Program-made: the position numbers and the translations under genes
Part shown: in pieces, positions 15,178-21,680 of the stretch
How positions within the stretch are numbered: position 1 is the stretch's first letter
Layout: the number at the start of each line of letters is the position of its first letter
Notes under the pieces: generated by a model
What the model was told of the DNA's origin: nothing
Databases searched by the model: none
The model's input: the letters and a program-made list of their open reading frames with translations, nothing else
Assembly: GCA_002439605.1 (NCBI GenBank)
Contig: DJOI01000037.1
Span: forward strand, 1 to 21,680
DNA from: Candidatus Segatella mututuai
GTDB lineage: Bacteria > Bacteroidota > Bacteroidia > Bacteroidales > Bacteroidaceae
DNA length: 21,680 nt
Direction of reading: 5' to 3'

Positions 15178-15816
15178 TTACTTTGCCTCTATGTCTTTCA
15201 CCAAACCTTCCACATAGCGGCAAAGGATGCTGATGCCCTTCTCGTTCTCGCCTCCCTCAGGAATAATGATGTCGGCATAGCGCTTGGTTGGTTCAATAAA
15301 CTGTTCGTGCATGGGCTTGAGCACTTTCAGGTAGCGGTCTACCACCATGGACACCGTACGCCCACGGTCGATGGTATCGCGCTGTATGTTTCGTATCAGT
15401 CGCTCGTCGGGGTCGGCATCAACAAAAACCTTCAGGTCCATCAAGTCACGCAACTTCTTGTTGAGCAAAGTCATAATACCCTCGATGATGATGACGGGCT
15501 TGGGCTCTACATGGATGGTCTCAGCCTCACGATTGCACTTGAGGTAACTATAGGTAGGTTGCTCGATGGCCTTTCCGTTGCGCAAGTCGTTGAGCTGCTT
15601 GTACAACAGCTTCCAGTCAAAGGCATCAGGATGGTCGAAGTTGATGGCATGACGCTCTTCGTCTGTCATGCCCGTCGTGTCGTTGTAATAAGAATCGAGA
15701 GGCACTACCGCCACATAGTGAGGAGGCAAAGCCTCCACGATTTTCCTCACCACGGTGGTCTTGCCCGACCCCGTTCCTCCAGCTATACCGATAACGGTTA
15801 TTTTGTCTTTATCCAT
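15178..15816 (-). CDS. udk: Uridine kinase
   Basis: The enzyme phosphorylates uridine or cytidine to UMP/CMP in pyrimidine salvage. The 212-residue length is typical. The P-loop GIAGGTGSGKTT (10-21), VPLDSYY (about 38-44), NFDHPDAFDW (about 59-68) and the lid region DERLIRNIQRDTIDRGRT are the uridine kinase signature. It is the last gene of a minus-strand run, 59 bases downstream of the UDG-family gene. The start MDKDKITVIG leads directly into the first strand. Confidence 0.96.
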   Translation of the reverse strand: MDKDKITVIGIAGGTGSGKTTVVRKIVEALPPHYVAVVPLDSYYNDTTGMTDEERHAINFDHPDAFDWKLLYKQLNDLRNGKAIEQPTYSYLKCNREAETIHVEPKPVIIIEGIMTLLNKKLRDLMDLKVFVDADPDERLIRNIQRDTIDRGRTVSMVVDRYLKVLKPMHEQFIEPTKRYADIIIPEGGENEKGISILCRYVEGLVKDIEAK

Positions 15817-15875
15817 AGTTTTCTTTATTTTATTTACTTTATCATTATGAGCTAAACCTTTGGTTTAACACGCTG

Positions 15876-16445
15876 TCAGAGCACTTCATCGAACATCTTT
15901 CGATAATACTCGGCTTTCTTTTCCACGGCCAAAGGATATGCTCGGCTACTGCTCGGCATGCGATAGAGTCTGAGAGTACGTCCCTCGAAGCCGAACTCCA
16001 CATAGCCTCCCATTGGCGGCGTGGCTGTAATGCCGTAATGTTCGGAGAAGATGCGGGTGGCCAACTGTCCTGCCGTCAGCACAGCCCTGCATTGAGGCAA
16101 GGCTCGGAGCATACCGTCAAGGTCAGAGGGTTCCACCACCTGCAAGTCTTTGTCCGAAGCCGTATTCTTGGTACGTATCACCTTCTGAGCCGTGTCGTAG
16201 ATAGCTACGCCTTTCTCCTGCAGGAAGCTTTTCAGTTCAGCCTCACGATAGCACTTGTTCTCGGTATCGACAAAGTGGAGCTTATCTCCGAAGAAGATAA
16301 GCCCGAAGATGCGCCACATATCGTTCTGATAATTGGGATAGTACCAAGGAATGCACCAGCGCTTGGACGAAGGAGGAAAAGTGCCGAGCATCAGCAATTT
16401 GGCGTTGCCCGGCAACCAAGGTTCAAAAGGATGATTTTCTATCAT
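15876..16445 (-). CDS. Uracil-DNA glycosylase superfamily protein
   Basis: This 189-residue protein has the UDG fold signature. Motif A-like LLMLGTFPPSSKRW lies at 17-30, followed by WYYPNYQNDMWRIFG (34-48). The YY....N..WR pattern with Asn41 resembles Mug and hypoxanthine-DNA glycosylases (UDG families 2 and 6). Motif B-like MPSSSRAY starts at 163, in place of the PSPS of other families. It probably excises a deaminated base (uracil or hypoxanthine) to start base excision repair; the exact lesion is not determined by the sequence. The gap to the upstream gene is 22 bases and to udk 59 bases, so an operon is likely. Confidence 0.82.
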   Translation of the reverse strand: MIENHPFEPWLPGNAKLLMLGTFPPSSKRWCIPWYYPNYQNDMWRIFGLIFFGDKLHFVDTENKCYREAELKSFLQEKGVAIYDTAQKVIRTKNTASDKDLQVVEPSDLDGMLRALPQCRAVLTAGQLATRIFSEHYGITATPPMGGYVEFGFEGRTLRLYRMPSSSRAYPLAVEKKAEYYRKMFDEVL

Positions 16446-16467
16446 TTTTACCTTTTTACCCTTAAAA

Positions 16468-17511
16468 TCACTTCTTTTCCTTTACTAAATACATCACTAC
16501 CGGCAAGTGGTCGCTGTAGCCGTTGAGCCAGCGCCCTCCTGCCGTGGTACGCAGCGGTGCTCCCTTGTACTGTCCCTCCTGTTGGATGAGGTAGTCGCGG
16601 CGGAAGATCTGGCTCTTCCAATATTTCAGCGAAGAGTAGTCCTTGTGCTTGGCGTCCTTGTTGAGCAGATTAGGTGTTATCACAATCTGGTCGAAAAGGT
16701 TCCAGTTGCCATTGTAGAACAAGGTGCCCTTTCCTTCCTTTGCCAAGACGTTGTACCAAGGGTTGTACATGTCATCAGACCCCACCTGGCTTATCTCGGG
16801 CTTAGCCTGCAGATAGACGTGCATACTCTTGTTCACGGGGTCGTCGTTCATATCGCCCATCACAAAGATCTTCATGCCACGGTTCACGTTCAGCAGACTG
16901 TCCTTGATAACCTTCACCTGGCGTGCCGCCGACTCACGATAGAAGGAGCCCGAGAAACGGCTTGGCCAGTGGCATACGATGACTGCCACATCATCTCCTG
17001 CCATCTCTCCCCTCACGGTAAGGAAGCCACGGGTAAAGAAAGCGCTGTCCTTTGCCAACTCCTGCACATAAGGCAGCAGTTTCACATTCTTCACGCTGAA
17101 AAGTGAAGGATTATAGAGCAGAGCGCAGTCGATGCCTCGACGGTCCGCCCCCTCCACATGCACATATTTCATGCCACGCGCCTTGAGAGGAGTCTGGTCC
17201 ACCAAGGCATCGAGCACCTTATGGTTCTCCACCTCGGAAAGTCCGATGAAGGCACAGCCCACGTTAGGGAGCACGTCCGTCCCCATATCAGCCAATGCCT
17301 TCGACATATTACGCAGTTTATTGGTATACTTCATACCGTTCCATCCCTTGTTGGGAAGATACTCGTAATCGTTCTTACCCTCGTCGTGGCAAGTATCAAA
17401 GAGATTCTCCTGGTTGTAAAAGCCCACGGCGTAAACCGAGTACTTCTTCTGGGCGGAGGCAGCCACATTGACTATCAATAGAGCTGCCAAGAATAGCAAA
17501 TGTCGTTTCAT
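16468..17511 (-). CDS. Secreted endonuclease/exonuclease/phosphatase-fold protein
   Basis: This 347-residue protein has a signal peptide (MKRHLLFLAALLIVNVAASA, cut before QKK) and one endonuclease/exonuclease/phosphatase (DNase I-like) domain. The expected catalytic residues are visible. They are N33/E35 in FYNQENLFD, E93/E95 in LSEVEN, H181 in CHWPSR, GDMNDDP (219-225) with D220 and N222, and SDHLPV near the end with D334-H335. The substrate could be nucleic acid, a phosphoinositide-like or another phosphodiester; export indicates a periplasmic or extracellular one. It is divergent from the TonB receptor gene and probably heads an operon with the glycosylase and udk. Confidence 0.92.
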   Translation of the reverse strand: MKRHLLFLAALLIVNVAASAQKKYSVYAVGFYNQENLFDTCHDEGKNDYEYLPNKGWNGMKYTNKLRNMSKALADMGTDVLPNVGCAFIGLSEVENHKVLDALVDQTPLKARGMKYVHVEGADRRGIDCALLYNPSLFSVKNVKLLPYVQELAKDSAFFTRGFLTVRGEMAGDDVAVIVCHWPSRFSGSFYRESAARQVKVIKDSLLNVNRGMKIFVMGDMNDDPVNKSMHVYLQAKPEISQVGSDDMYNPWYNVLAKEGKGTLFYNGNWNLFDQIVITPNLLNKDAKHKDYSSLKYWKSQIFRRDYLIQQEGQYKGAPLRTTAGGRWLNGYSDHLPVVMYLVKEKK

Positions 17512-17538
17512 TGTTTTCTGTTTAAAATTTGTTTACTG

Positions 17539-17546
17539 CAAAAGTA
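17539..17546 (-). promoter_or_regulatory. -7 promoter element of the nuclease-glycosylase-udk operon
   Basis: The minus strand reads TACTTTTG followed by CA, a full TAnnTTTG match, 27 bases upstream of the ATG at 17511. The expected -33 position has only a weak ACTG. It faces away from the receptor promoter about 70 bases to the right. Confidence 0.65.
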
Positions 17547-17618
17547 GCTATTAAATCGCAAATATCAGTAAGAAAAGTGGAAAAAGTGAATCCTTAATCA
17601 AATTTTAATCAAAAAAAC

Positions 17619-17649
17619 TTTTTTTTTTAAAATTTATTTGTTTACTTTG
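17619..17649 (+). promoter_or_regulatory. Probable promoter of the TonB receptor operon
   Basis: TTTT (17619-17622), a 19-base spacer and TTACTTTG (17642-17649) followed by CA resemble the Bacteroidetes promoter, with one mismatch in each element. It is about 31 bases upstream of the receptor ATG. Long A and T runs precede it (17611-17628). Confidence 0.55.
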
Positions 17650-17680
17650 CACTCACATTACATTAATTAAACAATTAACT

Positions 17681-20233
17681 ATGCAACAAAAGGTAAAATT
17701 AGCAATGATTGCACTCTGCTACAGCCCTATGCTCTTCGCTCAGAACACCACAGAGCAGAAGACGGCAAAGGGATTGGACGAGAATGCATTCACATTCACC
17801 GAAGCACAGTTGGGTGAGGATGACGACATGTCGCAGAACATCACCATCCTGAATTCAAACTCAAATGTATACGCATCAGAGGCAGGCTACCTGTTCTCGC
17901 CCGTGCGTTTCCGTTACCGTGCCTTCAACCAGAAGTACAATGATGTGTACATCAATGGCGCTCCCATGAACGACATGGAGTCCGGGCAGTTCCGATTCTC
18001 GAATATCGGAGGCCTGAACAGATTTTCAAGAAATGTTGACTTCGCATTACCTTTCGAGGGCAACAACTATTCTATGACTGGCATGGCAGGAAGCAACAAC
18101 TACGACTTCCGGGCAGGAAGCATGCAGACCGGGCACTACGCCTCCGTGGGAGTAGCCAACCGCAACTACACGCTTCGTGGCCTTTATACCTATAGCAGCG
18201 GATTCAACGACAAGGGCTGGGCCATCTCGGCAGGCCTCACCTATCGTTGGGCGAACCGTGGTTATGTAGAAGGAACTTTCTACAATGCGCTGTCTTACTA
18301 CCTGGGCGTGCAGAAGAAGTGGAACAACGGCCACTCCCTTAGCCTCACCACATGGGGCAACCCCACAGAGCGCTCCACACAGGGAGCCGCAACCGACGAG
18401 GCTTACTGGCTCGCCAACGACTACTATTACAACCCATACTGGGGATACTATAATGGCCACAAGCGCAACTCGCGTGTTGTCAACGACTTTGCGCCATCAG
18501 CCATCGCCACATGGGACTGGGACATCAACGACAAGATGAAGCTCACGACATCCGTCTTCGGCAAGTACTCCATGTACAAGAGCACCAAGCTCAACTATGC
18601 CAATGCCGAGAATCCGCAGCCAGACTACTGGAAGAACCTGCCAAGCAGCTACTACGATATATGGAATCCGGATGCGATCGGAAACAATTCGGCAACACTC
18701 CAGAGCTGGTACAACTCCTACAACTACTGGACAGCCAGCAAGGCTAACCGCCAGATAGACTGGGAGCGACTCTATTACGCCAACACACAGGCTGCCAACC
18801 AGGGCAAGGACGCGCTCTACTTCATCCAGGCCAAGCACAGCGACAACCTGATGTTCAACATGGCTTCCACCCTGTCGGCCAAAGTCACCAAGCGCTCCAC
18901 CCTCGTAGGCGGACTGGTATTGGGCAGCAACAGCAACCGTCACTATCAGACCATGGACGACTTGCTGGGTGCTTCCTTCTTCCATAACATCAACACCTAT
19001 GCCCTCGGCACATATCCCGCCGACGACCCAAGAGTGCAGTACGACCTCAACACAGCCGGACCCAACAACCTCGGTTCCCTCGTCTACGAAGGCGACAAGT
19101 TTGGCTACGACTACAAGATAGAAGTACTGAAAGGTTTGCTCTGGACCTCATACACAGCCGAGATGGGACGTTTCCAGACCATGATTAGCGCCAAGCTCGG
19201 CCAGACCAACATGCGCCGCCATGGCTACATGCGCAACGGTATGGCTGCCAACAACTCTGAAGGCAACAGCCGCATAGCACGTTTCGGAGAAGGTGGCGCC
19301 AAGGGTAGCATCAACTTCGACGCAGGCAAGGGACATGTGTTCAAGATTGGTGTAGGCTACGAGTGGCGTCCACCTATGGCGAACGCCGCATTCATCTCTC
19401 CGGAGATTTGCAACGACTATGTTCTCAACTTAGGCGACGAGCACATCTTCAGCAGCGAGTTCAGCTATCAGTACCAGAACGCTTGGCTGCACGCCAATTT
19501 GAACGCATACTATAGCCGTCTGGATCACGTCACCGAGTGGCAGAACTTCTACAACGACGACGAGAACTCATTCACTTACCTCAGCATGACTGGCCTCAAG
19601 AAAGAATACTACGGCGTAGAGGCTGGTCTTGACTTCAAGGTCGCTTCTTTCCTCAACCTCAAGGCCATCGGAACCATCAGCGACGCCAAGAACATCAACA
19701 ACGCCAATGTGTACTACATGCTCTCCAAGTCGGCTGAGCTCGTAAAGGACTACGCATACATCAAGGACATGCGCGAAAGCGGAACTCCTCTTACCATCGG
19801 TAGCTTTGCGCTCGATTTCCACAAGGGCGGATGGTTCGTCAACCTCAACGCCAACTGGTACGACCGCATTTATTTGTCTTACTCGCCAAGCTATCGCTAC
19901 AAGTCTTCGCTGCAGAACCGCGACGTGCTCTTCAACGACGAGCCTCTCCCAGGCTCCATCGACCAGGCCGAGGGACATGGCGGATGGATGGTAGACGGAA
20001 GCATCGGCAAGAGCATACGCCTCAAGCATGGCAGCTTGAACTTCAACCTCATGGTAACCAACATCCTCAACAACCGCAAGATTGTTTCCGGAGGTTACGA
20101 GCAGAGCCGAAGCGACTACACCATCAACAAGGACAACGAGACCAAGGATCGTGTCTACAAGTTCTCTAAGAACCCCAAGAAGTATTACGTATTCGGAACC
20201 AACGGAATGTTCCAGGTATCATACAGATTCTAA
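17681..20233 (+). CDS. TonB-dependent outer-membrane receptor
   Basis: This 850-residue protein has a signal peptide ending near LFAQ (21) and a plug domain containing DVYINGAPMNDME (88-100). A long beta barrel follows, rich in aromatic alternating strands, and ends in FQVSYRF, the C-terminal Phe signature of outer-membrane barrels. The N-terminal carboxypeptidase-like extension of many Bacteroidetes receptors is absent; only about 40 residues separate the signal peptide from the plug. No SusD-like partner follows. Instead a DUF5689 lipoprotein gene starts 18 bases downstream, so the pair is probably the uptake or binding unit. The ligand is unknown; the divergent secreted nuclease-fold gene hints at nucleic acid or a phosphorylated compound (inference). 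Confidence 0.9.
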   Translation: MQQKVKLAMIALCYSPMLFAQNTTEQKTAKGLDENAFTFTEAQLGEDDDMSQNITILNSNSNVYASEAGYLFSPVRFRYRAFNQKYNDVYINGAPMNDMESGQFRFSNIGGLNRFSRNVDFALPFEGNNYSMTGMAGSNNYDFRAGSMQTGHYASVGVANRNYTLRGLYTYSSGFNDKGWAISAGLTYRWANRGYVEGTFYNALSYYLGVQKKWNNGHSLSLTTWGNPTERSTQGAATDEAYWLANDYYYNPYWGYYNGHKRNSRVVNDFAPSAIATWDWDINDKMKLTTSVFGKYSMYKSTKLNYANAENPQPDYWKNLPSSYYDIWNPDAIGNNSATLQSWYNSYNYWTASKANRQIDWERLYYANTQAANQGKDALYFIQAKHSDNLMFNMASTLSAKVTKRSTLVGGLVLGSNSNRHYQTMDDLLGASFFHNINTYALGTYPADDPRVQYDLNTAGPNNLGSLVYEGDKFGYDYKIEVLKGLLWTSYTAEMGRFQTMISAKLGQTNMRRHGYMRNGMAANNSEGNSRIARFGEGGAKGSINFDAGKGHVFKIGVGYEWRPPMANAAFISPEICNDYVLNLGDEHIFSSEFSYQYQNAWLHANLNAYYSRLDHVTEWQNFYNDDENSFTYLSMTGLKKEYYGVEAGLDFKVASFLNLKAIGTISDAKNINNANVYYMLSKSAELVKDYAYIKDMRESGTPLTIGSFALDFHKGGWFVNLNANWYDRIYLSYSPSYRYKSSLQNRDVLFNDEPLPGSIDQAEGHGGWMVDGSIGKSIRLKHGSLNFNLMVTNILNNRKIVSGGYEQSRSDYTINKDNETKDRVYKFSKNPKKYYVFGTNGMFQVSYRF

Positions 20234-20251
20234 AAAAGAAGAAGAGAAGAT

Positions 20252-21680
20252 ATGAAAAAGTTAAAATATATCGCAATGGCATTTGCAGCCCTGCTCTTGG
20301 CTTCATGCATGGGCGACGGTTATGCTGATTCCGTGGGAGAAAAAGACTATTCGGGTCCTGCCATCGGCAACAACAAACTGGAGGCTACCAATGTCATCAC
20401 CATTTCCGAACTGAAAGAGAAATATGCCACACAGATAGACCGTGGCCTGTACAAGCAGGTAGACGAGGACATCAAGATTTTGGGCATCGTTACAGGCAAC
20501 GACTTGGGAGGTAACCTTTACAACGAGATATGTCTCCAAGACAATACGGGAGGCATCTTGGTGTGCATCAGCAAGGGCGGCCTTTACGGCGAGTTGCCTG
20601 TAGGCCAGCAAGTCCTCATCGACTGCAAGGGGCTTTACATCGGCGGCTACGGCAAGCAGGCCGAGTTGGGTGGCATCTACACCAACACCAACAAAGGCAC
20701 ACAGTCTATCGGCAAGGTAGACCGCTACGAGTGGGAGAAGCACTACAAGATTATCGGAGAGGCCGACGAGGCCAAGGCCGAGGCAATGGTCGAGGTGTTC
20801 GACCAGACAAAAATCAAGGATGCCGACTATCTCAAGTCTTGCTCAGGCAAGTTGATGAGAATAGAGGGCGTAACCTTTGCCGACGCAGGCAAGAAGGTGT
20901 ATGCTGCCTCTGCAGACCGAGACAACGCCAACTGCGTAAACCGCGGACTCTCTGGCATCAGCACCGACAACATGGTAGTTCGCACTTCCGCTTATGCCAA
21001 GTTTGCCAACACTCTCCTGCCAGAAGGGCCACAAAACATCACGGGCATCTTCACACGCTATGCAGGAAGCAAGAACGACACTTGGCAGATTCTTATCCGC
21101 ACAGCAGACGACGTGAAAGAGGCTAAGGGAACAGAGAAAGTACCGTACACCGTCGAAGAAGCCATCCAGCTGATAAACGACGGACAGACTACGGATGCTA
21201 ATGTCTATACCGAAGGAATCATCTGCTCCGATCCAAGCGTGTCTACCCAGTATGGCAATGCCGACTACTACATTTCCATAGATGGAAAGGAATACAAGAC
21301 TGCCGATGGAAGCATGGATCCTGCCAAGACCATCAAGGTGTTCCGCGGCTACTATCTCGGCAACGAGAAGTTCACAGAAGAGAACAAAGATAAGATCAAG
21401 AAGGGACAGAAAGTGCTCATCTGCGGCAAGCTTCTTCTCTACAATGGAATTCCCGAGATTGACAAGGGCAATTATCTCATTTCTGTGGAAGAAGAGGCTA
21501 AGGGAACAGAAAAGAGTCCTTACACCATCGAGGAAGCCATCAAAGTGATAAACGACGGACAGACTACGGATGCTGCCGTCTACACAGAAGGCATCATCTG
21601 CTCCGATCCAAGCGTGTCTACCCAGTATGGCAATGCCGACTACTACATTTCTATAGACGGAAAGGAATACAAGACTGCCG
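20252..21680 (+). CDS. DUF5689 surface lipoprotein with repeated OB-like domains (3' end outside window)
   Basis: The start MKKLKYIAMAFAALLLASC has a lipobox with Cys19 as the lipidated residue, so the mature protein is membrane-anchored, possibly on the surface. A DUF5689 domain follows (about 32-285). Its core, IKILGIVTGNDLGGNLYNEICLQD, has the look of an OB-fold-like strand set. From about residue 290 comes a 125-residue domain beginning AKGTEKVPYTVEEAIQLI, repeated immediately from residue 415 (AKGTEKSPYTIEEAI). This resembles the DUF6359-type OB domain. The second copy is cut by the window edge after 476 codons. It lies 18 bases after the receptor gene, so it is cotranscribed. Confidence 0.88.
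   Translation, partial: MKKLKYIAMAFAALLLASCMGDGYADSVGEKDYSGPAIGNNKLEATNVITISELKEKYATQIDRGLYKQVDEDIKILGIVTGNDLGGNLYNEICLQDNTGGILVCISKGGLYGELPVGQQVLIDCKGLYIGGYGKQAELGGIYTNTNKGTQSIGKVDRYEWEKHYKIIGEADEAKAEAMVEVFDQTKIKDADYLKSCSGKLMRIEGVTFADAGKKVYAASADRDNANCVNRGLSGISTDNMVVRTSAYAKFANTLLPEGPQNITGIFTRYAGSKNDTWQILIRTADDVKEAKGTEKVPYTVEEAIQLINDGQTTDANVYTEGIICSDPSVSTQYGNADYYISIDGKEYKTADGSMDPAKTIKVFRGYYLGNEKFTEENKDKIKKGQKVLICGKLLLYNGIPEIDKGNYLISVEEEAKGTEKSPYTIEEAIKVINDGQTTDAAVYTEGIICSDPSVSTQYGNADYYISIDGKEYKTA
21122..21680 (+). repeat. 375-bp tandem repeat within the lipoprotein gene
   Basis: The segment from 21122 recurs from 21497, a period of 375 bases or exactly 125 codons. The visible 184 bases of copy two are nearly identical to copy one. 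They include a run of more than 50 identical bases across ATCATCTGCTCCGATCCAAG and onward, and identical ends at AAGACTGCCG. Differences cluster near the start of the unit. Further copies may follow outside the window. Confidence 0.93.

Noticed and set aside
15853..15867. TAAACC-TTT-GGTTTA hairpin between the glycosylase and udk
   Set aside because: Short, 3-base loop and no T-run; the genes are more likely cotranscribed.
17611..17628. A7-C-T10 tract ahead of the TonB receptor as a phase-variation site
   Set aside because: A/T runs are frequent in leaders of this genome, and no G/C homopolymer is involved; the evidence is too weak.
1..21680. CRISPR array, tRNA, rRNA, transposase or attachment site
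   Set aside because: No regularly spaced repeat series, tRNA cloverleaf sequence, rRNA stretch or transposase/integrase motif was found on either strand.

Overview
The window reads as a chromosomal segment from a member of the Bacteroidales, most likely Prevotellaceae of the Prevotella/Segatella type. Five lines of evidence support this. Promoters carry the Bacteroidetes -7 element TAnnTTTG, several with a TTTG-like -33 element about 19-20 bases upstream. The infC/rpmI/rplT group sits next to thrS. Bacteroidetes-typical families are present (DUF4491, DUF1573, EFR1-type flavoprotein/ferredoxin, DUF5689). There is a TonB-dependent receptor/surface lipoprotein pair. The secreted protease ends in a C-terminal SLDGRYLG...KGVYI tail. 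Species assignment is inference.

Layout, left to right. (1) 1-3427, minus strand: thrS, then infC-rpmI-rplT (rplT cut by the window edge). thrS has its own promoter and a strong terminator, and infC has a separate canonical promoter. About 250 bases between them are unexplained. (2) 3507-5703, plus strand: cytoplasmic L-asparaginase, a small putative secreted protein and a small protein of unknown function, closed by a hairpin terminator shared with the convergent next gene. (3) 5881-7632, minus strand: phosphoglucomutase/phosphomannomutase, whose real start is 33 codons inside the longest ORF because its promoter lies within that ORF's 5' part. (4) 7719-11616, plus strand: DUF4491 membrane protein, rlmH, an unusual inverted repeat built of heptamers, and a uvrA whose first zinc module lacks its first cysteine pair. 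(5) 11703-12981: DUF1573 secreted protein and an EFR1-type flavodoxin/ferredoxin protein, 2 bases apart. (6) 12999-14962: a C9-A8 homopolymer tract, a secreted M6-type metalloprotease and a strong terminator. (7) 15058-15123: a 22-bp tandem duplication plus hairpin. (8) 17546-15178, minus strand: secreted endonuclease/exonuclease/phosphatase-fold protein, UDG-superfamily glycosylase and uridine kinase, probably one operon. (9) 17619-21680, plus strand, divergent from (8): TonB-dependent receptor and a multi-domain DUF5689 lipoprotein with a 375-bp tandem internal repeat that runs off the window.

Most genes are housekeeping: translation, sugar-phosphate metabolism, rRNA modification and DNA repair. 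The accessory parts are the M6 protease island with its homopolymer tract and flanking repeats, and the divergent secreted-nuclease-fold / outer-membrane receptor / OB-fold-like lipoprotein locus at the right end. That locus is the best candidate here for an incompletely described system, possibly capture of nucleic acid or a phosphorylated ligand. No tRNA, rRNA, CRISPR array, transposase or prophage gene was seen.
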